A stretch of 64,000 nt of DNA from NCBI RefSeq assembly GCF_031755915.1, contig NC_083379.1, forward strand, positions 6,087,501 through 6,151,500, read 5' to 3'. Every line of letters begins with the position of its first letter. Position 1 is the first letter of the stretch. Under the pieces are notes generated by a model, which was given only the letters and a program-made list of their open reading frames with translations, was not told the origin of the DNA and searched no databases. Made by a program: the position numbers and the translations under genes. Below, piece by piece: positions 9,868-21,567 of the stretch. Source of the DNA: Ziziphus jujuba. Taxonomy: Eukaryota; Streptophyta; Magnoliopsida; Rosales; Rhamnaceae.

Positions 9868-10916
9868 TTTCGCTTACCTTCTTCAATATTAATCAAAAAA
9901 TGAGAATATTAGTTAGAATCAACCGGAAGAAATGAGACATACCAACAGAACCAAAACCCTAGAGGCGGCTCTTTCAAACGCATAGATTCCAAGAGATATT
10001 AGGGCTTACCAGTGAACGCCTAGGGTTTGTGATACGCCGAGCTTTTGTGGCGTTGCTTTGAGATTTTATAAGCGAGAGATTGCTAGGGTTTTTGAAATGC
10101 ATTACCTTTTTAACTTTGAAATGACTGGTATACCCTTCATTAAGATAATAGTAAGCTCACTTTTCTTCTTAATTTTTGGTGACATATTTTTCCAACCCGC
10201 TATTATTAATTTATCATCAGCCAAATTATAAATTTAAATTTTTCTCTGTGTTTTGTATTAAATAATAGTTACAATATAAAAAATTAAATAAATTAGAAAA
10301 TACATTCTTTTATAGAATTTTCAATAAGTGTTTAAAACTCAATTTAATTCAAAATATTATCAATAGGAAGGTTATCAATCAAGTTTGTTCCTATTCTGCA
10401 TCCAAAAAAATAAATAAATATTAATATTGAGTGATATAAAGACCAAATTTTTTATTTTTTGGTTCACGAAAATTTGATTACTAAAATAATATGGTAAAAT
10501 AAATATATAAACAAATACAAGGGCCCAAACATAGGAGACAAAGTCATACTCGCAACATTCGCTTTCAACCCAATATATCATGACCATGAAGAGAGCCCAG
10601 GTAGCTTGCACGACCCACTTCGACACCTTCCTTTTTTTTTTGAATAAGCCCACTTCGAAACTTGGAGGGGCCCAAAAAAACAGTTCATAAAATAAGTTTT
10701 TTTTATAGAATTATTTTTTGGAAACTTTTTTTCAAATTAACTAATTTGTCGTAAACTCTTAAAAGTTCATGAATTTTTACAATTATATATGTAACATGAA
10801 GTAACACACCTTAAGAATGATACTCCCATTATATTAACATTATTAATGTCTAAACAAAAAAGACTACTAGATAAATTTTTTAAAATACAAGACTATTAAT
10901 ATGACCGATCTAGAAT
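9868..10916. other. RPL32 promoter and spacer to the RimM/UDPGP gene
   Basis: The proximal part (to about 10100) is the RPL32 leader and promoter, described separately. From 10100 to 10916 I see only AT-rich sequence and the expected 3' UTR of the next minus-strand gene. The one longer open frame here (10375-10653) has no protein-like pattern. Confidence 0.5.
9953..10093 (-). promoter_or_regulatory. Telo-box motifs and TATA-like element upstream of RPL32
   Basis: Three copies of the telo-box core (AAACCCTA or its complement TAGGGTTT) occur at 9953-9962, 10021-10028 and 10084-10091. A TATA-like TATAAAA on the minus strand lies at 10064-10070. Telo boxes are a known hallmark of plant ribosomal-protein and translation-factor promoters, so these fit the neighbouring gene. 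The transcription start is probably near 10035. Confidence 0.65.
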
Positions 10917-13900
10917 TCATTCTGTAATCTCCATTAAGCAAACCTTGTCATAAGAACAGGCATCTAAAGGGCTGTAAATGCTACTATGTAACTCAAACGA
11001 GTTGGGAAAGGAGGGTATAACATCAACCCACTCTTTGTCAATCATCTCAACATGTGAACTTTGCTTTGGGATTGCAAAGAATTTTAGTTCATTGATCTTT
11101 TTTGTCAACTTCTTCATAAAGTTCATCGAGTATACCATGTTAAAATTTTCCTCCGAAACAGTATCTTTGAAGATTTGCATCCCAATATCCGCTTTGCATG
11201 ATTCCACAAATCCAAGAAGTATTGAGTTCAAGCCAACAAATCTCTGACTGGTGCTGCATATCTGCAAGCAGGTAACAAATCCACTTTGAGAACAACATAC
11301 TCAGAAAACCAAATCTAAACACTATTTAATCTACAATTAACAACAAATTTTAGAACTCTCGAAAGTATTGTGTCTTGCTGGTTGATCAAACTCGTATATC
11401 TATTTCTTCTCATAACAAAGTTCCATTACAATTTGCGATAACTGCTTGCCAAAAAGCCAAGGGCCCAAGACTACTATTATTTCCTGTTGCATTTCATCTA
11501 GACAAGGCAACAGAAGGCCACATGTTTGGGTAACCTTCCTATATAAGTCTATATCCACATTAAAGCTAGCCAGATGAAGAAGGATTTGATCCCAGTCTTT
11601 CCGGTATGAACCTAGAAACTCAGTCTTAACTATAGAGCAATATAAAGCAATATGTCTAACCTCAAGATACTCCACACCCATTTGACTTAGATTCTCTAGA
11701 ATATCGTGTGATGAAAGCAAGCTAATAACTCCTCCAGATCCAACAGGTGATTGGAGTATTTCCCAAGGTGATTTCATCAAAATCTTATGCTTTTTGTCAT
11801 CATCCAATGAATTGCTAACAACTGGAAGTTTCTCTTCTTCCAAGAACCGGACCTGTAATAGGTTAGGAATATAATAAACAAGTTAGATAACCCAACTATA
11901 GAAAACATGAATTCTTTGTAGTATTTGAGGCTCAACATATGACAATAAGTCATTGCAATGTAAAGAACAAGGAGAGATATATTTCATGGTATTACAAACA
12001 GTTTCACAATGTACATATCAAATGGGCCGAAGGGTACAATCATGCAACCTCAAGAATCTTATACCATTTGCCGCTTAAAAAATGAATCTTGCACTAGTTA
12101 GATAATCAAACTCAGAAAACATGAATTCTTAGGGACATGCGGGGTTTGATATATGACAAGCAGATATTATTTGCATGTGAAAGACAAGCAGAAGGATATA
12201 TTTCACAACATATATTACCAAACCTTCCAAAGCAATTAAAGGGTCAATGATTGCACTTTCAAACTTCATACTTTACCTCATTAAATTGAAGGACATGCAC
12301 ATTATAATTGAAGACATGTTGATCATTAAATTCAAGACTCAGTACTAATCAAACTTAAAGATTACGAAAGTGAAACATTTCTTTAAATTTCCATGTAGAC
12401 ATCATTATCTTTGCTACAATCACAAAGCAAAATTTTGCAGAGTTATAAAAGCCAAAACACAAAAACAAGGATCAACTCAGACATTAGTACCAGAACCAAT
12501 AGTTGGGCATTGACTGTCAGTGTTCCAAATAACTTACAATGGGCAAACACAGCAGAAATCCATGACAAAAAAATATGAACACTCCAGTAATAGTTCGATG
12601 CCATATATATACATATTATATATAACTATGAGAGAGAAACTATTCATGTGATGCCATAAATGCAAACCTTATCGAAGTCAAAAGCAAAGTAATCGTTGCT
12701 TCAGAAGAATGATGTTAAAGATTGGACTATAGAGAAATACTATTTATGTGATGCCATAAATTCAAACCTTTTCAGGGTCAAAACCAAAGTGATCATTGTT
12801 TGAGAATAATGTGGTCAAAGATTGGACTTCACGAGCTGAGCAAACCAAAATCAGAGGCACTGATTCTCGGGCGTCCATCTGCAATGGACACAATTTCATT
12901 AGTCCATCTATTAAATTGTTCTAAACAATGGACCCTGTGTCCAACAACCCAAAGTAATAATAATAATAATAAAAGGGAACTATCCTACCAGTTTCCATGC
13001 CATTTGCACTCTAACCTATTAGATACTTATCTTAGCAGAAAATCAAGGACTGCTCAACTATGATTCTCCCAGTGAAAGGGAGCATAATATATGCTTAAAT
13101 AAGCAACCAACAATTCAGATATAAAAAAGTGGTATTAGTTGCAGCCAGATCTTCAATTGAACACAAACTGGTTGCAAATATGACAAAAACAAATGACAAG
13201 TTAAAAATACGGATTCCTGTCATAGAGAATAGAGGAAACCAAAATAGACTTCTCAACTGGAAAATAAAAGATAATTTTCACCTTTATAAATCTCTGATCG
13301 TCAGCAAGTAACATATATGGTGAATTCGCAGTGCTTTGGGATTCGACAAGATCAAGGTCACCACCCCATCCTTGCTTGTCACTGTCATTTACAACTAAAA
13401 CAATGGCAACTTTGCCTTCTGATGTGAGATGGAGTCCCTTCTCGTGCAAATGAAAATGCACCGCCAGCTTCTCTCTACTTGCACCAGAAGTGAAGCAGTC
13501 CTCTGATATACTCAATGTACTACTTGTTTGCTTGGTTTTTATGGAACCAACCAAGTCAGTTATATTCCATCTAATTCAAGAAATCAGACGTAAAAGTTTT
13601 CATAAACCTGGCAATGTAGCGGATAAAACATAAAAGCAACAGAAGTTGATGTATACCACATCCTAGAGAAAATCTACTGAAATAACTATATATATAAAGA
13701 TCTAAGCAAACCAGACTCTTAATGATATGTCTTCAAATAAAACAAACATACAAACAAGTGAACCAATTACACATGCAATGAACATGCTGAAACTACTTTT
13801 TAACCTCAAAAACATTTATTGGATTTCTTCGTGATCATAACAACTAAAATGTGTGGCTACCCAAAAACTTTCAGTAAAATTAGATCATAAAACTCTTAAA

Positions 13901-16900
13901 ATCTTTCAGACTTGAACGACTGACACTGAAATTTTAACACTCCAGTTTTGGGGAAAAATAATTTTTATTTTATTCAAATTAAATTCACCTTTTAGAGGAC
14001 ATCTCAATATCTTGCAGCACCTGTTGAAGCAATTTTGAATTCATACCAACAATCTGATCAGCAAGTAAGCTGCGCTGTGATTTCTCTCCAAATCTTAACC
14101 CATGAAACACGTGCTTTTGCTCAATTTCACATAACTTCTTTTTTGCAGCTATGAGGCGCTTTTGGAACTTCTTCCGTTCTTTCCATTCCTGAAACGTACC
14201 AAAATTTGAACGATCAAATGCTACATGGCACCTAGTTCACTAGTATACTTTCTTTCTAAGGAAGCAATGACATAATAAACTACCGTATAACCGATGATAG
14301 TAAATGTACTTCTACTTTTCGTGGGAATTTGTATTATGGCCTACACTATGGTACAAAATTAGCATCAATATCAATAGCCTTCCCATAAGCTTTGATTACT
14401 ATTACAGTAGACATGAGGTAAGTTTAACTTCTACCTCTATGCATAGCTTTTCTTCCACTCTCTTTGATTACAATTTAGCCTTTGGTTTTAAGCTCTTACA
14501 ATGATTTTTTGGATTTCTTCTCCTGGTGTGCATCTTCTCCACATTTTCCTTCTAATTATTTAGATTTTAATATGTAAATTATATCTATCCGTCCATCCAT
14601 TCATCTATCTGTCCATCCATCTCTAATTATACGTATGGATATATATATATATATATATATATACAAAAAGGAATTATTCCAACAGAAACTCACTTGCCAT
14701 ATTCCTAATATTAAACGTCCATAGGAAGAAAGAGTTCCTATTGTCAAAGAAATTAAAAATGTCATAGGCAATGCAGCTTATGCACTATCTCACTGGAAAA
14801 CATGATCCAACTATACTTACATCACTAAGCAAGAGAGTAGACACATCCTATAATCATGTTATTACACAACAAATGTGAAGCCACTTATATTGAAAGCAAA
14901 TCAACAAAGGCAAACAAAATCCTTTCTAAAACAGATATATAGCTATAAAAGAACTAACTGGATTCCAAAACTTTGAACAATGATTCAAGCTTATTATCAT
15001 GGACATGGTGTATATATATATATATATATATATACAGTTATTCATAGAAATTGGTATCAAACTACAATATTTGACTGAAAAATCAGTAAAGGATAAAGAG
15101 AGAGTATGCCTCACAAGCTGATGCCTTTCTTTCTTGGACCTATCATCAAAGCGTAAATTTAATTCAAGGAGTCCCTTTGGAGGTGTGATGTGCATTTCTC
15201 TTTTCTTCAGATCAACATCTGGAACAATTGCTTCAACAAATGGTATCCACACCAGATGTTCGGATACTCTTGCTCCCTCTGACTTTTGCTTTTCAGTTGC
15301 ATCAATAATGTATATTGAGTCAAGCATAACATGTAAAAGATCACTTGCTCCGCTGTTAAAAACATTGACCACAGTGCCTACTAGTTCACCAGTTTCCTGA
15401 GAAAAGAGACACAACCAATCCCATTAAAAGCTCAGCTAACAAGAAAAGAGAAGAAATTTGTTAAGAAAAACTCTCTAAACTATTAATAAAATTAGACAAC
15501 TATTGTATAGTAAATGACATAATAATTAACACTAGTCATGGCGTAAAAACTGAAAACAATTAAAAAAGTCAAGAACAAAATAGGAAATTACAAAAATAAT
15601 GAGATAGAGATAACTTCTTCACAAGCAGACTATAGAAATGAAATATTGCAGCATAGAAAACACACACAAGCTTTATTTTTTGTATAAAGAATTAAGTTTC
15701 TCAGAAAAGTCAAAGAAATCAGAATGATAAACACAAACCTTGAGGTAAACTCTCATGCCAACAAGATCACGAGTATAAAATTCCCCTTCCTCCAACTCCG
15801 GCCTTTCTTCTTCTCTCACAAGCAAAGTTGATCCAATAAGCAGCTTTGCCTGCACATATTTTACAATTCATAAATATAGGCACACAATTTAATGATACAT
15901 AAACACGACTGCATGAACATGTGCTACCAATTTTCAACATTTTCAGTGAGGGAGGAATGTATCAAGGTTAGAACAAGCATGATCACCAATAAACTATTAT
16001 ATGAATGTTGGTTAATTTGATCTCAACAACTGGTTAAGCTCATTTTAGTATCCATGTTCTAACCAGATAACAAAGTAAAAGCTAGATAACATTCCCATAC
16101 AAGGCAATCCTGTGTCTTTATTGCAAATTCAACATTATCAATAAACTTTTTAATTAAAGAGGGAAAACGGGGAGAAAAAAAAAAAAAAAAAAAGAAAAAG
16201 GATAATATTGATAGCTTACCTGGTCCACCGAATCAATTCCCCTGAATTTTAGTATCCAACTTTTCTGACCAGGGTGTCCTCTTCCCTCCACTAGCTCCAC
16301 TTCTTGAATCATTTCTCTGCCTGAAACTTGTTGTTTCAGCCATCTTCTTCCAGCCTAATGAACAAACATCAAAATTAGAGTATATATTATCCAACAATAA
16401 CTACCAAGTCAAGGGTGACACTTCAAAAATATCTTACTCATTTTACCTTGGAAAACCGCAATTCAGGAAAATCAGTGCTGGGTTTCACACGAACCTCCCC
16501 ATGGAGTCCATGCACATTCGATACATATCCAACTTCAATGGATCCTGACTCAATCTCAGCAGCTTCTACATGCTCTTGAGTAGCTGAAGTAGCCAGGTAC
16601 AAAATCAAATTTAACACATTGCACATTCAAAAGGATTTTAAATTCCTCAATGAATCCAAATATAAATATTTGTAGTTGTCCATCATTTTGGCAAATATTT
16701 AGGTAAAGAATCCAAATATAATAAGACATCCCCATGAACAACAACAATTGCTTAATTGCCTAACAAGCAAAATGACGAAACAATATCATTTCCTAAGTTT
16801 TCTAAAGTATTAAAAAATAAATAAAAATTTAAATTAAATTAAAGCTGACATTGACCAAACCCATTAATAGAAAAAGCTCAAAAACTGTAAACAAACTTGA

Positions 16901-17135
16901 AAAAAATAATAATAATAAAATTAAGAAAACAGAAGCTACCAGTGCTCTGCAGAGGAGGGACTGGGAGAGAAAGGCGGTGATTATGCAGACGATAAAAGGG
17001 AAACTGAGCAGGTGCAGAAGCTGAGACCTTACGACTGGGTCGACTCCGAGATGGAGGTGCGAGTGAACGAGAAGCGGGTAGTGGAGTAACTGGATGGAGT
17101 GGGTTCGAATAGCAGAGTATAGAAGCTCTCTGCAT
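10917..17135 (-). CDS. Plastid-type RimM domain protein fused to a UDPGP-like domain
   Basis: Ten exons join in frame to 665 residues: 17135-16940, 16583-16447, 16354-16220, 15849-15739, 15396-15115, 14188-13989, 13570-13282, 12878-12768, 11852-11661 and 11261-10917. The first exon is Ser/Arg/Pro-rich with almost no acids, like a plastid transit peptide. Next comes a RimM N-terminal domain (VGYVSNVHGLHGEVRVKPSTDFPE), then a PRC-barrel-like part (GTVVNVFNSGASDLLHVML, LVWIPFVEAIVPDVD). Bacterial RimM helps mature the 16S rRNA 3' domain. A basic helical linker follows (EWKERKKFQKRLIAAKKKL). The C-terminal half resembles UDP-sugar pyrophosphorylases (DGRPRVPLILVCSA-like start, GVEYLE, LGFVESCKADIG), but I see no intact nucleotide-binding LGGG motif, so enzyme activity is doubtful. 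This matches the architecture I recall for Arabidopsis At5g46420. The ATG at 17135 is the first in frame. Confidence 0.9.
11399..11660 (-). other. Open, protein-like intron of the RimM/UDPGP gene
   Basis: The intron after exon 9 continues the exon reading frame for about 87 codons before a stop at 11400-11402. The translation has a normal protein composition (for example SYRKDWDQILLHLASFNVDI and CLDEMQQEIIVVLGPWLFGK). If retained, it would replace the last 115 residues with a different C-terminus. I do not recognise the sequence. Canonical splicing at 11660/11262 gives the better family match. Confidence 0.5.
11882..12222. repeat. Diverged duplication inside a RimM/UDPGP intron
   Basis: About 120 bp beginning at 11882 recur at 12097, 215 bp further on. 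Shared blocks include GTTAGATAA, GAAAACATGAATTCTT, TATATGACAA-like and GATATATTTCA. Identity is moderate, so the event is not recent. Confidence 0.6.
12628..12827. repeat. 100-bp tandem duplication covering the 3' half of exon 8
   Basis: 12628-12727 and 12728-12827 are two copies with a period of exactly 100 bp and roughly 80% identity. The right copy contains the last 60 coding bases of exon 8, its splice donor and 40 bases of intron. The left copy lies in the intron, keeps a donor-like AAG|GTTTGC and stays in frame, but carries an in-frame TGA and lacks the acceptor half. Confidence 0.85.
14583..14662. repeat. Tetranucleotide (CCAT/CTAT) and TA microsatellites
   Basis: An imperfect CCAT/CTAT/CCGT run at 14583-14622 is followed by (TA)n at about 14639-14662, within an intron of the RimM/UDPGP gene. 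A second (TA)12 lies at 15011-15034 in the same intron. Confidence 0.9.
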
Positions 17136-19229
17136 GTTTTTGCTCTGCCACGAGCACAAAGCCAATAACCCAAGATTTTATTAGAAGAAGATATGCTTTC
17201 TCTCAATTTCTTGGCTTTGCGCAGATACTTGGATACTTTCGGAACAAAAACAAATTTACAAGCACGGGATTTTCATTTTCATTTTACCAAAAAAAAAAAG
17301 CACGGGATTTTCATTTTTCAGACCATATTTTTTTTATATAATCAATTACAAAATTTATAATTGCTTACCGAAAGTCACAAAATTTATAATCCTTTTCGTT
17401 AGTTGTTGTGCCTTATTAGCATTTTCCTTTTCTAATAGGGCTTAGTAGCAATTTTTATTTATTTATTTATTTATTTTGGTTGGGATTTGCCGATTTGAAG
17501 TAATTGATTTTTAAGAAATATTATTACTTTAAACATTTTAATTTTTCATTGAAAATATTATATATTATTCATTGTCAACCTTTTTTTTATTATAATTTTG
17601 ATAGATTGAAGTAGAATAACACTTCTTTTTTAATTTTGCTGTAGTAGAAAAATAAAATGCTAACGTACCGCGAAATATTTGGCTTATGTCACATCTCTTC
17701 ACTTATTTTCTTTATAATTTTATTGACATTATGCTATAACATTTTACTAATTAATATTAATTTCATACCTTTTTTTGTTTTTAATATTAATTTAATATCA
17801 TTTCATTACCACAGTAATATTTTACACTCTATTCTTAAACTATAGAAATTACTCACATTATGCAAGTCATGTATTTTTATTTATTTTTACATTAATTTAA
17901 TGAAATTGACCACATATAATCCATGTAATTTTGTATGAGAATGATGTTATTATGCTTTATTCTATTTTATGCACCATATGGCTAAATTTGGTCAGATTCC
18001 AATGTGAAAGTTGCTCTTTTTTTATTTTTTCCTTTTTGTGGGGATGTGTAGTAGTGATAATCATATGCGATTTGACTAAAAAAATACAAAAATAATAGTA
18101 AGCTTTTTAATTATTTCTTTCATGTATTTTTCCTTCTGTAATAGAATTTTTTTTTTCTTTTTTTTTTTGGTGATTATACTATTAATGTAGAAACAAAGCT
18201 TGTTGCTTCATCATTCATGTAAATAGATCAACGTGCAACAAAATGTAGGCTTTGTTTGATAAATTTCTACTTATTTAAGTGTTTTTTTGAATAAAATAAT
18301 TTTCATTGATTTTGGATAGAATCAAAAATATTTTTTAAAAATTATTCAAATATTTTTTAGAACAACTTTTTAATGTCAAAAATTGTTTTTGATTTTTCAA
18401 AAATTATGCCAAATTTTTTATAAAAAAAACAAATAAACAAACAAAATGAAATTATTTCTTTTTTAAAGTGTAATTCTGTATGTAGCAACTTTTTTCATTA
18501 ATGATTGTCTAATTATTAGAATTCAGTGCAAATTAACAGAGTATTATCACATTCGTTTTATCAACGTAAATTGGTTCTTTCTTTTCAGTCGAGGTAAATT
18601 GGTTTTTTTTTTTTAATTATATTGTTTTGCGTAAAAAGAAAGCAGGAACATAAAAGCGCATCAAAATATTAAAACGACTATGCTTTTTTTAATTTTCAAT
18701 TATCCAGCCAATAAATGTACAAAAAAATAATAATAATAAAATGTGCTATACAAATTTATTTGAAAAAAAAAAAAAGGGAAAGCAAAAAGCCCAACCATCT
18801 TTTTTGGTAACGAAAAAAAAAAAAAACCAACCATCTAATAATGCATTCCTTTGGCTTTTAGCATTTTTCAATTTGATCCGACAATAAAGCAGCTCACTGA
18901 GATGGTCAAAAAAATTCCAACGATCTAATAATGCATTCCTTTGGCTTTTAGCATTTTTCAATTTGATCCGACAATAAAGCAGCTCACTGAGATGGTCAAA
19001 AAAATTCAGAATTTATAAATATTTTTCAACCATGTTATGAGAATTTATAACCAGTATCTATTTCTGATACTGACGGTTAAAAAAAAAAAATGTATATTTG
19101 TTTAATAAATAAATATTATTTTAACTTTGATTATGTTTTATATTTAATTAGCTGGCTCGGAGGTATTACGGCAAAACGTGATGACAGATTACAGAAAGTG
19201 GAGAATGTCCATATAATGGATTGATTATC
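17136..19229. other. Gene-free AT-rich spacer
   Basis: This holds the upstream region of the RimM/UDPGP gene (to about 17500) and then long AT-rich sequence. I found no coding pattern; open frames such as 17657-17845 are low-complexity. The only structured item is the 90-bp tandem repeat at 18833-19007. Confidence 0.6.
18833..19007. repeat. 90-bp tandem duplication
   Basis: The unit starting ATCTAATAATGCATTCCTTT is present twice at a 90-bp period (18833 and 18923). The copies are almost identical over about 85 bp, ending GATGGTCAAAAAAATTC. The near identity suggests a recent duplication. No function is seen. Confidence 0.95.
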
Positions 19230-21567
19230 CATCGCTTCAATTCTACTTCTTTGAAAAAAAAAAATTTGGTACATCTTTCTCATGCAAATTTTGGACCATG
19301 TCCCTATTAAACTTAGATTAATATTAGACCATCAGTCAAAAGCAAGACCTTTTAGATTTTTGAAAATCTGGATAAGAACAAGTATATGTAAGGATGTGGT
19401 GGGTGTAGTGTGGATGGATACTGGTTCCAGAGATCGTGTGGTCTCGGTAAGATACAAAATACATAACACATCTCTAACTCTAAAGAAATAGAACACAAAT
19501 GTTTTTGGATCTTATCAATCAATGATGAATAAGCTTGAAGAAAAGATCCAGTAGCTTCAAGGTCTAGTTCAGTCCGAAGAGGTCCTAATTGAAGAGAAGA
19601 AAACTCAATGGAAGTTGAATGAATGGAGAAAAAAAAAAGGGAAATTCTCTAGAGACAAAAGTCCAGAGAGCTTTGGCTCACTGCATCAGATAAAATTCTA
19701 AATTCTTCCATGCAATGACAATTGCCAATAAAAGGAAATTATTTATCCCAACTAGGAAAGATGGCAGCAAAACTTGGAAGGTGTCTAGAGATGAGATTGA
19801 CTCTTTGCTAATTGATAAATTCACAAGATTCTTTAAAGCGAAGGAGATTAGGAGATGTGAAAGTCTTTGTGAGTTCATCCCTTGTTGTGTTTTCATAGAA
19901 AAAAATGCTAGTTTTGAAGCCATCCTAGGAGAGTGTGAAATATGGAATGTGGTAAAAAGCATGCATCCCATCAAAGCCCTTGGTTCCGATGAAATGTCAG
20001 TTTTATTCTTTCCAAAATATTGGAATATAGTAGGGATAATATATTTAATATGATGCAGAATGTTTTCCGATTTGGAATCCTACAAAGGGATATAAATCGT
20101 TTCTTCGTAGTGCTGATTCTTAAAGTGAATGGGTTTTCTAAGTTTAAACATCTTTAGGCAATTAGTCTGTGCAATACGAATTATAAAATTATATTAAAAA
20201 TTATAGCCGATAAAATCAAGCCTCTTTTGAAGAAGCTTATTTCCCCTGACCAATCAGTATTTGTTCCTAGATGATGGATTAGGTAAATGTCATTTTAGCC
20301 ACTGAAGTGGTGCATTCTATGAAACATAAAAAAGTTCTGAGGGGTACTATAGGAATCAAAGTTGATATGCAAAAAGCTTATGACAAGGTGGATTGAGTAG
20401 TAATTACCAGAATCCTAATCTTGTTCGAGTTTTCAGACAAAATTTGTCAAGCTAGTTTCACATTGCATCTCCTTGGTATTTATAAAACTTCTACTGAATA
20501 TAAGCATTTTTGGAAAAATTTCAATGGATAGAGGGTTTGGTCAAGGAAACCCTTTGTCTCTATTTCTCTTCATACTCACGACGGAGCTCTTTTCTAAAAT
20601 GCTTCATAAATAAGAGAGCAATAAGAAATTCAATGGGGGTGAAGCTAGGCTGTTTATCTCCATCTATCTCTCATCTATTATTCAGGGATGAAATTCTTAT
20701 TTTCTACAGAGCCAATGTAGGAAAAAAGGATTTGATTTGCTAGCCCGTAGGCATTAGATGGGAAGCGGCGGGCTAGAGTGATCTTTTCTCTTTTCTTAAA
20801 TGCCTAGTCAACCCAGTAGAAGTTCTCACAGTCCCATCACCTTAGAGAATTAGTGGTGGATCATAAACAAAATGATTCGTGAAGGAAAAGACATGAGTGT
20901 TGATCTCTCATCATGGATTGTAATGGACAGATTAAAAAAGTTGGTTGATCCTAAAAAGTGTGGGGGGAAGGATAGCCAATCGCACCTGGACTTTAATGAG
21001 TTAGAATCTCTCAATTGGAGCTGGCCTCCCTTAGGAACCATCAAACTAAATTCCGATGCCGCTTTGAGAAACTTAGGAAGTCACTTGGCTGTGGTAGCTG
21101 CATATTCATGCCTTTAAATCGGAAGTTTCAATTAATGAAGTGGCTGAACTTGAAGCTATCTAAAAGGCCATGCATTTGGCTCCCATGTTCGGATGGTTTA
21201 ATGTGCAAATTGAATCAGATGCCCTCATAGTGATTTAAGCCTTAAATAAGAGAAACGAGCCACTTCATTTGGCTATAGACCTTTTCTTTAATAACATCCT
21301 TTTCTATCTTTCCAAATTTGTAAACTTTAACTTTTGTTTGGATCCCTAAAAAGACAAATAGACTGGCTCACATTGTTTGCCAGTGGATGATGAGTCATTA
21401 TATCAATGGGCCTGTAATTTAAATTGCCTCTTATCCTTTTTTGTTGATTATATGACTAAAAAAAGTGTACTAAAAAAATTTCTTGAATCTAGATTTATTT
21501 GTTTTGTCTATCTTTTTGGTTTCAATAAATCTTCAATTTCAAAAAATAATAATAATAATAATAATTC
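19230..21567 (+). mobile_element. Dead non-LTR retrotransposon (LINE, L1-like) remnant
   Basis: Pieces of one LINE polyprotein follow in order in several frames. They are an endonuclease end (DHVPIKLRLI, PFRFLKIWI; about 19294-19370), a linker and RT start (IANKRKLFIPTRKDGSKTW, then HPIKALGSDEMSVLFFPKYW; 19715-20030), and RT blocks (NYKIILKIIADKIKPLLKKL; VDMQKAYDKVD; GNPLSLYLF; 20180-20580). Last is an RNase H-like part (GTIKLNSDAALRN; 21030-21300). The catalytic block usually read as FADD has become FRDE near 20690, and frameshifts and stops are frequent. It ends in (AAT)n at 21541-21567, a common tail of plant LINEs. The 5' end is truncated. Autonomous activity is impossible. Confidence 0.88.

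Noticed and set aside
10375..10653. 92-residue minus-strand frame
   Set aside because: Hydrophobic and aromatic composition typical of AT-rich DNA; no homology recognised.
14639..15034. TA repeats as a functional element
   Set aside because: Ordinary intronic microsatellites.
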